A stretch of 12,981 bases of DNA, taken from positions 1-12,981 of the forward strand of contig JAFWYA010000089.1 of assembly GCA_017517815.1 (NCBI GenBank). Reading direction: 5' to 3'. The stretch comes from Clostridia bacterium (GTDB lineage Bacteria > Bacillota_A > Clostridia > Christensenellales > Aristaeellaceae). This document shows, piece after piece, positions 1 to 8,000 of this stretch; the stretch's first letter is position 1; each line of letters starts with the position of its first letter. The position numbers and the translations under genes are program-made. A model generated the notes under the pieces. The model saw only the letters and a program-made list of their open reading frames with translations, ran no database searches and was not told the origin of the DNA.

Positions 1-1029
1 ACGCAGATGCTCTGCCAGACTGTTGATTTCTTTCACATCATCCTGCCAGAAAACATGACCGCCGCGAATGGCTTGCGAATGCAGAATAGCGTCTCCCAGA
101 TCTACCGCTTCATGCTTTGCCTGCTCCATCAACGTCTGGTCTATCGGCACAGCGCTGGCAGAGGCATAATGGATCTTTTGCTGACTGTCCACGATTTGCG
201 CTGCAATGGTGGATTGGAGAAATAGCTCCCTGTAATTCATGTTGGAGGGGATCAGACCGCTTTGAATGGCGCTTTCCAGAATCAAGATAATGATCAGACT
301 GTCGATGGCGGTCAAATCGCATTCTATCAGTCCCAGACTGTAGCACAGCCAGAAGCAGCTGCCTGATACTGCCGTTACCAGCGGAATGGTCTGAAACCGC
401 CTGCTGCCGGGTACACGGCTTTTGCGAAGAAGCATAATCACAAAATACATGGCCAGAATCACAAACCACGCCATGACGATAATGTACATAATGCCGTAGC
501 CGTAATTGCTGTTGTACAGTTCAAACCCATCATGAAAGACAAAGACAAGCTGGTGCAGATCGTTGGTATAAACGACGCCGATCAGAAACGCAGCCGGAAT
601 AAACAGATACTTCATCCATGCTGGCGAACGATAACCTTCGGGTTTGCCAATATGGTTGACAACGAAAACACCGATCAGCGGTACCAGTACCATGGCAATG
701 TAGAAGGAATACCAGCAGTAACGGCCAACAGGCCAGGTGATGATGACGTAATCATATTTGATGATACGGACAAGCTGCCAAAAGAGAAGCAGTCCGCCCA
801 CACTCAAAAGCATTTTCCGTATGGCAGTATTCAGAATGCGCCGCCGGATGGACACAGTCCACAGCACTGTCATCGGCACCTGGATGGACCAGCGCAGGGT
901 CATCATGCTGATGGCCAGCAGCGAATTTTCCGTCATGGGATGAAACACAAAACGCAGGCTGTATGCAAACAGCAGCAATGCTGTAATCACCAGTAAATAA
1001 GAGACAGACCTTTTTTTGGATAAATACAT
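1..1029 (-). CDS. Sensor histidine kinase, N-terminal 7TM and PAS-like part (3' end outside window)
   Basis: Reading the minus strand from ATG at 1029 gives 343 codons without a stop, running off the left edge in frame. About seven hydrophobic segments are seen near residues 9-29, 36-60, 73-91, 103-125, 139-155, 177-201 and 212-234. The loop motif YTNDLHQLVF (154-163) is characteristic of the 7TM N-terminal region of clostridial histidine kinases. After the helices come PSNMNYRELF (261-270), AAQIVDSQQKIHYAS and GGHVFWQDD, which fit the PAS-like segment between membrane region and kinase core in this family. The phosphoacceptor-His and ATPase domains would lie beyond position 1, so kinase activity is inferred. 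A GGAAGAAG ribosome binding site precedes the start (minus strand, about 1034-1041). It probably senses an envelope or small-molecule signal and phosphorylates an unseen response regulator. It is transcribed divergently from the envelope operon and shares its control region. Confidence 0.85.
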   Translation of the reverse strand, partial: MYLSKKRSVSYLLVITALLLFAYSLRFVFHPMTENSLLAISMMTLRWSIQVPMTVLWTVSIRRRILNTAIRKMLLSVGGLLLFWQLVRIIKYDYVIITWPVGRYCWYSFYIAMVLVPLIGVFVVNHIGKPEGYRSPAWMKYLFIPAAFLIGVVYTNDLHQLVFVFHDGFELYNSNYGYGIMYIIVMAWFVILAMYFVIMLLRKSRVPGSRRFQTIPLVTAVSGSCFWLCYSLGLIECDLTAIDSLIIILILESAIQSGLIPSNMNYRELFLQSTIAAQIVDSQQKIHYASASAVPIDQTLMEQAKHEAVDLGDAILHSQAIRGGHVFWQDDVKEINSLAEHLR

Positions 1030-1077
1030 GACTTCTTCTTCCTTACACTCATGAGGCATTTCGCCCTTTACTGTTTC

Positions 1078-1086
1078 ATTATAGCA
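1078..1086 (-). promoter_or_regulatory. Extended -10 promoter for the histidine kinase gene
   Basis: On the minus strand this reads TGCTATAAT: a perfect TATAAT hexamer with the TG extension. The -35 position (1101-1106, TGTTCA on the minus strand) is a poor match to TTGACA. A strong extended -10 with a weak -35 suggests dependence on an activator. Transcription would start near 1071, leaving a leader of about 40 bases before the ATG at 1029. Seen directly as sequence; promoter activity is inferred. Confidence 0.65.
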
Positions 1087-1105
1087 ACTCCTTTTGTGAT
1101 TGAAC

Positions 1106-1163
1106 ACTACACAAAAGTACTTATTTTTGATGGTTCCCATGAAAAACAGTACTTTCGTGTAGT
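1106..1163. promoter_or_regulatory. Inverted repeat, probable operator between divergent promoters
   Basis: The left arm ACTACACAAAAGTACT (1106-1121) is matched by the inverted right arm AGTACTTTCGTGTAGT (1148-1163), 15 of 16 positions pairing, with 26 bases between. Arm centres are 42 bp apart, about four helical turns, so two protein dimers would sit on the same DNA face. Each arm abuts or slightly overlaps the presumed -35 region of the promoter on its own side. A third partial copy, CTTTTGTG at 1091-1098, lies inside the spacer of the kinase promoter. A transcription-factor site fits better than a terminator: there is no T-run, and it lies between two divergent starts. The regulator is unknown; the response regulator of the adjacent kinase is a plausible candidate. 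Confidence 0.65.
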
Positions 1164-1182
1164 TCCGCAGAAAGATGGCTGC

Positions 1183-1191
1183 TGATAAAAT
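1183..1191 (+). promoter_or_regulatory. Extended -10 promoter for the envelope-protein operon
   Basis: TGATAAAAT: the hexamer TAAAAT matches TATAAT at five of six positions and has the TG extension. The -35 position (1163-1168, TTCCGC) is poor. The nearest operator arm ends 22 bases upstream, exactly the spacing seen at the divergent kinase promoter. Transcription would start near 1198, leaving a leader of about 59 bases before the lipoprotein start at 1257. Confidence 0.55.
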
Positions 1192-1256
1192 GAAAATGAG
1201 AAGATATCTGGAAACAGCCATTGTTACAAGCAGCAAAAACGGAAGGGGGGGAGGTC

Positions 1257-1742
1257 ATGAAAAAACATGCCATTCTGCTATGCTTTCTGATGGGAACTTC
1301 CCTCTGGCTGTGCGGGTGTCAGCAGGAGCGGCCTTCGCGCTCTGTTCCGGAAGCAGCTTTAACGTACCTCTCCTTCAGTGAAAGCAGTTCTTATTTCAAA
1401 CGGATACAGAGCTATGAATTTCGCATGGAGGAAGGCGATCCCGTCGTTTTCTTCTGGCTTGGCAATGAGGAGGAGCCCTATCCCGTACCTGTGGATCAGG
1501 CATGGGTAAACACCCTGAAGGGTTTCATCATACAGTACAACCTGATGAACTGGGATGGCTTCAGCGGTTCCGCTCCCGGACTGCTGGACGGCACCCGGTT
1601 TGAGATGAACTTTTCCTTCTTGGACGGAACGGCTGTTCGTGCCAGTGGTTACGGAAAGTTTCCAAGTGGTTACAGGGAAGCGATTTCTGCCATCGACGCA
1701 CATTTCATGCAGCTGCTGCCCAAAGAGATATTTGAATGGTAG
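1257..1742 (+). CDS. Small secreted lipoprotein of unknown function
   Basis: 161 residues. The ATG at 1257 is chosen over an in-frame start at 1221 because it follows a very purine-rich site (GGGGGGGAGG, about 1245-1254) and begins a lipoprotein signal: MKKH, a hydrophobic core, then LCGC with the lipid-anchored Cys at residue 21. The mature part has the pattern NLMNWDGF (95-102), then LLDG, FLDGTAVRASGYGKFP and a short C-terminal helix. I have the impression of a recurring clostridial lipoprotein domain (WDGF ... LDG ... ASG ... FP) but can assign no function. It should sit on the outer face of the membrane. It is the first gene of the plus-strand group, directly behind the regulated promoter and divergent from the kinase, so it may be a sensory accessory or marker of the kinase response (inference). 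The stop is TAG. Confidence 0.85.
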   Translation: MKKHAILLCFLMGTSLWLCGCQQERPSRSVPEAALTYLSFSESSSYFKRIQSYEFRMEEGDPVVFFWLGNEEEPYPVPVDQAWVNTLKGFIIQYNLMNWDGFSGSAPGLLDGTRFEMNFSFLDGTAVRASGYGKFPSGYREAISAIDAHFMQLLPKEIFEW

Positions 1743-1792
1743 ATATCCCGACAATGAATATGTCATCAATCACAGGAATGGAGGTTTTCAAC

Positions 1793-4700
1793 ATGACAAA
1801 TCCAAAGAGGCTGCTTTCTTTGCTGTTGGCGCTGCTTATGCTGATGTACATCCCGGCAGCGGCGATGGCATCAAGCACAGGCAACATCTGGCCCGAAGGA
1901 GGGATATTTGTTCCCGTTAATCCCCCGAACGGTCCTGGCAGTAACGGTGGTTCTTCCGGCGATTCAGGCCATCAGCATGATTACAAATGGACCACCATCC
2001 ATCAGGCAACCTGTACGGAAACCGGAAGCCAGAGCGGTACCTGCCGGGTATGCGGCGACACCACGACCCGCACCATCGGCAAGGCCAGACACGACTATGA
2101 ATGGACGGTTGTGGTGCAGGTCACCTGCAAAACCGACGGCGAAGAACGCGGCGTATGCCGCAACTGCGGTTATACCAGAACCAACACCATCAAAAAAGGC
2201 CCGCACAACTTTGGCGAATGGGTCGTCACCCGCGAGCCTTCCGATGGTGCTCCCGGGGAACGCGCTCGTACCTGCCAGACCTGCGGCAAAACGGAAACAG
2301 AAACCTTCTATGGCGCCGACACCCTTTATCCCGGCATTGAGAACCGGGAAGAAGCCGTGATGCAGCTGCAGCAGGCGCTGACGGATGCCGGCTATCTGAA
2401 AAGCAAAATTGACGGTGACTACGGCAAGGTGACAGCAGCAGCCGTGCGCAAATTCCAGCAGGATAACGAGCTGAATGCCGATGGCATCGCATGGCCCTCG
2501 ATGCAGGGATTGCTGCTTCTCAACAAGGCCAGGCCTTCCGATGACGCCATCGGAGCCGGTGCAGAGTCCGCCATTGTGTCTGTGCGTTTTGAACGCATCA
2601 CTACGCTGCCGGCTAGCCTGTCGCCAGGTCAGAGCGCAAAAGTGGAGTATCTTGTAACCAACGATGGCACCGCCGTGCTGAGAACCTCGTGGTTCGGCAT
2701 CGACTGCGGCTCGCAGGGCGCGCAGAAGGATTATGGAAAACTGGTTGGCGGCGACCGGTACTGGTTCCTTCCCGGCGATTCCTTCATCTTTGAGCAGCAG
2801 ATCAACGTATCGGATCAGGATGTTGCCAACGGTTCCGTCAGGCGCACCCTTCTGGTAGGTGGAGAAGTTTGGGTAAACAAGGCCACAGGCGAAATGATTG
2901 ATATGAACAATCAGGAGAAATTGAACACCCCCTCTACCAGAAAGTCAGAAGGCGGATGGTCTGTAAGTGACGGTTACGAAATCCCGCTTGTCAGCACTGC
3001 GCCGGTACATAACGTGACGATCGAATCGCGTGTGGTTTCCACACCCTCAGTCAACCCCGCTTTCTACGTTCCGGGCGAAGACATTCGCTACGACGTTGTT
3101 CTCAACAATCTGAGTGAAACCGACCTGCTCAACGTTGCGGTCAACTCCTCTCTTAGCGCCTCCAGCGTGGTCACCGTGGACCGGATTGGAGCAGGTGAAA
3201 GCTTCATCTGTGGTCCCTATTCCTATCAGGCCACCTTCGATGATGCCGTTGGTCCGCTTGTCAACAATGTGCAGGTCTCCTTTCATTATGAAGATACGCA
3301 GACCGGCGAAACCCTGACGGCCGCGCCTGTGGAAGTGTGGATCGGATTGCATGATGGAACATTGGATATCAGTAAATCCATTACCAATGTACCTGCAAAC
3401 GGTTCTTTCTTCACCATCGGTGAAACGATCGACTTTTCAATCACTGTTTCCAATGCTACCGATCAGGAAATGCGCAACGTTATTGTGACTGACCGGCTGA
3501 CCAGTGGATCCGGATCTGCTGAAACCATTCTGTTTGAAACGCCCGTCTGGGCTAAGGATGCCAGCCAGACGCTCAGTTATTCCCATACGGTTACCGCAGC
3601 GGATGTCGCTTTGGGCAGTGTTACCAACAGTGCGCTCATCCATGCGGAAAACAACATCGGTCTGGTTTGGGAAAGCGAATCTGACGCAGTGAACGCCCCT
3701 GTCAGCGCTGTGCACGATGTAACCTTTGAAACGCGCGTGGTCTCCACACCGGGAGTGATGCCCGGCTTCTATGTTCCGGGCGAGGTCATCTACTATGAGG
3801 CTGTGATCGAAAACAAGAGCGATACTGCGCTGACCAATGCAGCGATTGACTCATCTCTCCTGCCAGGCGCAAATGTGCTCTCTGGTGATCGGATCGAAGC
3901 AGGCGAGACCCTCGTCTGCGGCCCTTATTCCTATCAGGCTACCTTTGACGACGCGGTCGGCCCGCTGGTGAATACTTCTCAGTTTACCTTTACCTATGAG
4001 GATACGCAGACGAGCGATGCCAGAAGCTCCTCTGCGGAGGTGTGGATCGGCCTGAACGATGGATCGCTTGAGATTACCAAATCCATTGCCAATGCGCCTG
4101 CAAACGGCTCCTTCTTCACAGAGGGTGAAACCATCGAATATGCGATTACCTATACCAATGCCACCAACGAAGCAATGTTTGACGTCGTTGTGACCGACAT
4201 GCTGACCAGCGGCAGCGGATACAGCGAGACCATCCTGTCCAGTTTGCCTTCTTGGACCAAGGGTGCAAGCTCAACGACCGGTTTCTCTCACACCGTTACC
4301 GCAGCGGATGTCGCTTTGGGCAGCGTTACCAACAGCGCTCTCATTCATGCAGTCAACAATATTGGTCTGCACTGGGAAACCGAATCGGAAGCTGTCACTG
4401 CGCTGACTGGCATTGCAGCGGATTCGGCTGCTCCGACTGCTTCTTCTTCTCCTGCTGCAGCTGACACTACACCCGCTGTGGGCAACCTTCCGCTGTATCT
4501 GACCGTTGTGGGCACGCCTGTGGACGGACTGGTGGGACGCACCTCCTACAGTACTTCCGCAGCACTATACAAGGCGCAGTTGTCCGGCGAGTCTGAAACC
4601 GGCATGATGCTTTCCGCTGACAGTGCGGCAGAGAACGGCGCTCAGATCATCTACATCGCCGATATGAATGGTGAAGGCCTCTATGCGGGCATCAATGGCC

Positions 4701-5002
4701 TGTTTGATTACAGCATGGACCTGACAGAAACGCCCGTGCTCTTCGGCCCGATCGGCGACAGAGATACCTACCGCATTACCGCTCTTATGCGCACGCGTGT
4801 GTCTGACGAAGCGCTCCACCTTTCCAATCTTTCCGACCTGAGCGATGCAGCCCTGTTCAGCATATATCAGACGGCTCTCACCATGAGCGCCGCCCGCACT
4901 GAGGGCGCGTTGCCCGCCTATGGCGAAGACCTGCTTACCCTTGTTGTGTGGGATCAGGCGCACGCCGGCCAGTGTCTGGTGATCGTTGCCAATCATGAAT
5001 AA
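1793..5002 (+). CDS. Large secreted wall-associated protein: Cys-rich repeats, PG-binding domain, DUF11-like repeats, sortase-like C-terminus
   Basis: 1069 residues. The ATG at 1793 is preferred over the in-frame start at 1736, which overlaps the upstream gene, because GGAGGT lies 7 bases before it and a signal peptide follows (MTNPKRLLSLLLALL ... AMA). Residues 62-172 hold three repeats of the form H-x-[YF]-x-W ... C-x-x-x-G ... C-x-x-C-G, the third lacking its first Cys. Residues 178-242 are a peptidoglycan_binding_1 domain (QLQQALTDAGYL, DGDYGKVTAAAVRKFQ, DGIAWP). Residues 250-400 look like an Ig-type domain. Residues 406-873 are two copies of a 235-residue unit, each containing a DUF11-like segment (ITKSI, GETIEYAITYTNAT). 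After an Ala/Ser/Pro/Thr linker, 898-1069 resembles a sortase fold whose catalytic positions are replaced. No LPXTG anchor is seen, so wall retention would rely on the PG-binding domain. The lipoprotein gene ends 50 bases upstream and the LRR protein gene starts 42 bases downstream. Confidence 0.9.
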   Translation: MTNPKRLLSLLLALLMLMYIPAAAMASSTGNIWPEGGIFVPVNPPNGPGSNGGSSGDSGHQHDYKWTTIHQATCTETGSQSGTCRVCGDTTTRTIGKARHDYEWTVVVQVTCKTDGEERGVCRNCGYTRTNTIKKGPHNFGEWVVTREPSDGAPGERARTCQTCGKTETETFYGADTLYPGIENREEAVMQLQQALTDAGYLKSKIDGDYGKVTAAAVRKFQQDNELNADGIAWPSMQGLLLLNKARPSDDAIGAGAESAIVSVRFERITTLPASLSPGQSAKVEYLVTNDGTAVLRTSWFGIDCGSQGAQKDYGKLVGGDRYWFLPGDSFIFEQQINVSDQDVANGSVRRTLLVGGEVWVNKATGEMIDMNNQEKLNTPSTRKSEGGWSVSDGYEIPLVSTAPVHNVTIESRVVSTPSVNPAFYVPGEDIRYDVVLNNLSETDLLNVAVNSSLSASSVVTVDRIGAGESFICGPYSYQATFDDAVGPLVNNVQVSFHYEDTQTGETLTAAPVEVWIGLHDGTLDISKSITNVPANGSFFTIGETIDFSITVSNATDQEMRNVIVTDRLTSGSGSAETILFETPVWAKDASQTLSYSHTVTAADVALGSVTNSALIHAENNIGLVWESESDAVNAPVSAVHDVTFETRVVSTPGVMPGFYVPGEVIYYEAVIENKSDTALTNAAIDSSLLPGANVLSGDRIEAGETLVCGPYSYQATFDDAVGPLVNTSQFTFTYEDTQTSDARSSSAEVWIGLNDGSLEITKSIANAPANGSFFTEGETIEYAITYTNATNEAMFDVVVTDMLTSGSGYSETILSSLPSWTKGASSTTGFSHTVTAADVALGSVTNSALIHAVNNIGLHWETESEAVTALTGIAADSAAPTASSSPAAADTTPAVGNLPLYLTVVGTPVDGLVGRTSYSTSAALYKAQLSGESETGMMLSADSAAENGAQIIYIADMNGEGLYAGINGLFDYSMDLTETPVLFGPIGDRDTYRITALMRTRVSDEALHLSNLSDLSDAALFSIYQTALTMSAARTEGALPAYGEDLLTLVVWDQAHAGQCLVIVANHE
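3008..4408 (+). repeat. Two tandem copies of a 705-base coding unit (235 residues)
   Basis: Unit 1 begins HNVTIESRVVSTP at 3008 and unit 2 begins HDVTFETRVVSTP at 3713. Segments such as CGPYSYQATFDDAVGPLVN and SHTVTAADVALGSVTNSALI are identical between units at protein level, while most codons differ synonymously. One stretch of 29 bases (3590-3618 and 4295-4323) is identical. Each unit pairs one Ig-like domain with one DUF11-like domain. Confidence 0.9.
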
Positions 5003-5044
5003 CAGACCATCCATCGTTTTCAGCAAAGAAAGGAGTTAAAAATC

Positions 5045-8000
5045 ATGAAAAAATTCTTGAGTCTCCTGCTGGCAGTCATCATGCTGCTTGGCTGCATCCC
5101 CGCTATGGCGGAGGATAATCCCGAATGGAAGATCAATCAATATACGCAGCTCGTTTCCAGAGAATCCGCTGCGGAAAAGCTGGAAAGCATTGTCATTCCG
5201 GCTGAGGTCAACGGCCTTGCCGTGCGCGGCATTGAGTACATGGCCTTCAATATGCACAAGAACTTCAAGCAGCTGACCATCGCGGACAGCGCGGTCATGC
5301 TTGACCGCCGCGTGCTGAGGGATCTGCTCAAGCTGGAAGTGTTGGATCTGCCCGAGAACCTGCTGGTCATCCGCGAGGGCAACTTCACCAACCTGCCCAA
5401 GCTGACCAGCGTGGTCATTCCGGCCTCTGTAGCGCTTGTCCATAGCTCCTTCAACAAGTGCGAAAGCCTCACCAGTATCACCTTTGAGGGTATGTGCCCC
5501 CTCTTTGTAACGGAAGGCTCCTTCGGGATGTTCACCGACCTGCCCGCAGACTGCGTGATCTACGTGCCCGACAATCAGGTGGATGCCTACAAAGCGGCCT
5601 TTGCTGACCGTGAGGACGTGGTGGCCCGCATCCAGCCCAGCGGCAACAGTGCAGCCAAAATTGCCCGGACGGTCTCCGAAAGCGACTTTGCGTTTGACGC
5701 CTCCACCGGCACCATCACCGGCTACACCGGTAGCGCTGACTACCTGGAGATTCCTGCCGCCATCGGCGGTGTGCAGGTGAAGCATATTGCGGATTACGCG
5801 TTCGAAACGAACGTGTGCTGCATTGTCATCCCTGAGGGCGTGGAAACTGTGGGCAAGTACAGCCTCGGACGCGAGCTTCTAAGCTACGTGTCCCTGCCTT
5901 CCACCCTGACGAATGTGGGCACCGGCGCCTTCGCCAGCAGCTACGTGAGCGTGATCGCTCATAATACCGCTTCCGTGCCTGCATATGAAGCGGCTGCTTT
6001 CGAAGCCATCAAGAGCGATGCCTGGCAGCTACTCCTGCCCTACGGCTCCAGCCAGGAGCTGGTGGATGCTTACGCGGCTTACATTGCAGCCGGCGCTCCC
6101 AAGGCCGTGGTCAAGGCCTCTATCATCGAGCCCTATTCCTTCCCCAAGCTGGACGCTGAAGCCGGCGCCCCCTTTATCGGCAAGTGGAACGGCGTAGCTG
6201 CCACTGACGGCACGGACTTCTTCGGCATGGATCTGCTGGGAATGAGCGTGAACGTCGAGCTGCTGGATGACGGCACTGGCATACTGGCTATGGATACCGA
6301 AAACACCGCCGGCGGCTGGTACGTTGAAGAAGGCAAGGCCTTGTTTGCACCCATTCTGGAAGAGGGCGGCCAGCCTGTTCTGGAAGAGGCCGCTCCCCTT
6401 ACGCTGGACGAAAATGGCCGTATGTGCATCGACTTTGGCGGTGTTATCCTGCTGTTGGAGAAGGAAGGCGAGACCTACGCTGTGCCTGCCATTCCCGAGA
6501 AGCCCTGGCCCGAGCTGGATGCTGAAAAGGCTGCGGCCTACATCGGCACCTGGGATGCCGTGAACTACATTGTGGACGGCGAAACCTACGATGCCGAACT
6601 GGTCGGTTCCATGACCCTGATTCTCAATGATGACGGCACCGCCCAGATGATCGAAGGAGAAGAGGAGGCCTACGAGCTGCGCTGGTATGCCGAAAGCTAT
6701 TCCGCTTATGCGGGACCGACGATGAGCACTGCGGTGGAAATCTTCTTTGATATGAACGGTAACCTGCAGATGATGCAGGACGGCTCCAAGGTTGTGCTTG
6801 CGCCCCATGTGGATGTGAAGGTCATCGAGGGTGCGGATGAGCTGCTGGGCGAATGGCTGGACGATATCGGCAACAAGCTGACCATTACCAACGATGGCGT
6901 CCTGACCCATACCTACGCCTCCGACGGCTGGGTTGATACCTACACATGGGACATGGTGGATGGCGCTGCAGCCGTTACTTCAGGCAATTGGGAAGGCGCT
7001 TCCATCTACATGAGAGATGGCATTGTGTTCGTTGATAACGATGAGGGCATCTTCCAGCTCTTCAGCGCAGACGGCGACCTGTCTGCCTACTACGGTGAAG
7101 AGGAAGAATACGAACTGCCCGAAGCCCAGCCCATCGGCGACGAAGGCGAACCCTATTTCGGCGCATGGCAGTGCGAGCTTATGCCCGGTATGGCAATGGT
7201 TCTCACCCTGAATCAGGATGGAACCTGCACGATGGATGTGATGGGCGAAGCCGAACCCGGCGTGTGGACCATGGAAAACGGCAAGGCCTATGTGATGGGC
7301 GACGAGATCGTGATCGACGGCGACGGCAATCTGGTGGTGGAATCCCAGGGCATGGTGTTTGTCAAGGCCGAAGGCGCTGCGGAAGCCGGCAGTGAAACGG
7401 CTGAGGATGATGACATGGCTATGCTGATGGCCATGCTGGGCGCCATGGAAGATGGCAACGAAGACGCTGATTCTGACGAAATGAGCGATGAAGAGGCCAT
7501 GATGATGCTCATGGCCATGCTGGGGGCCATGGAAGAAGAAACCGACGATGAAAGCGCGGATCCCTACATTGGCGTCAAGTTTGAAATGACCGGTTCCATC
7601 GTGCAGGGCATGACGCTGACTGCTGAGCAGCTGGGCTGCGCGGGCGACTATGTCATCTTCAATGCCGACGGCAGCGCCAAGCTGGTGATGGGCGGCATTG
7701 ATGTGCAGACCCTTGGCTGGAAGCGCGGCGCGGTAACTGTGCTGGGCGAGGAGTACGAGGACGGTTTCAGCATTGATTACTACGGCACCTATTACAATTT
7801 TGCTATCACTGAAGAGGGCTTGCTGATGGACTACTTCGGCATGCTGCGCACCTATGAAAGAGCCGACGGCGAAGCTGCTCCCGCTGCTGACGCTCCTGCC
7901 TCCGATCCCTACGTGGACAAGAAGTTCCTGTGCACCGGTTCCATCGTGCAGGGCATGAAGCTGAGCGCCGAGCAGCTGGGCTGCGCGGGCGATTACGTCA

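Noticed and set aside
532..996. 154-codon open frame on the plus strand
   Set aside because: It is antisense to the kinase transmembrane region, which has a continuous frame with clear helices and family motifs.
1146..1167. AgrA/LytTR-type direct repeat (ACAGTACTT followed by TAGTTCCG)
   Set aside because: The spacing and sequence do not fit the usual direct-repeat boxes; the inverted repeat explains these bases far better.
5090..5110. Lipobox in the LRR protein (LLGC, Cys17) and in the PG-binding protein (FTGC, Cys17)
   Set aside because: Both are followed within a few residues by a better signal peptidase I site (AMA-E and ALA-E), and the residues before Cys are poor for lipoprotein processing.
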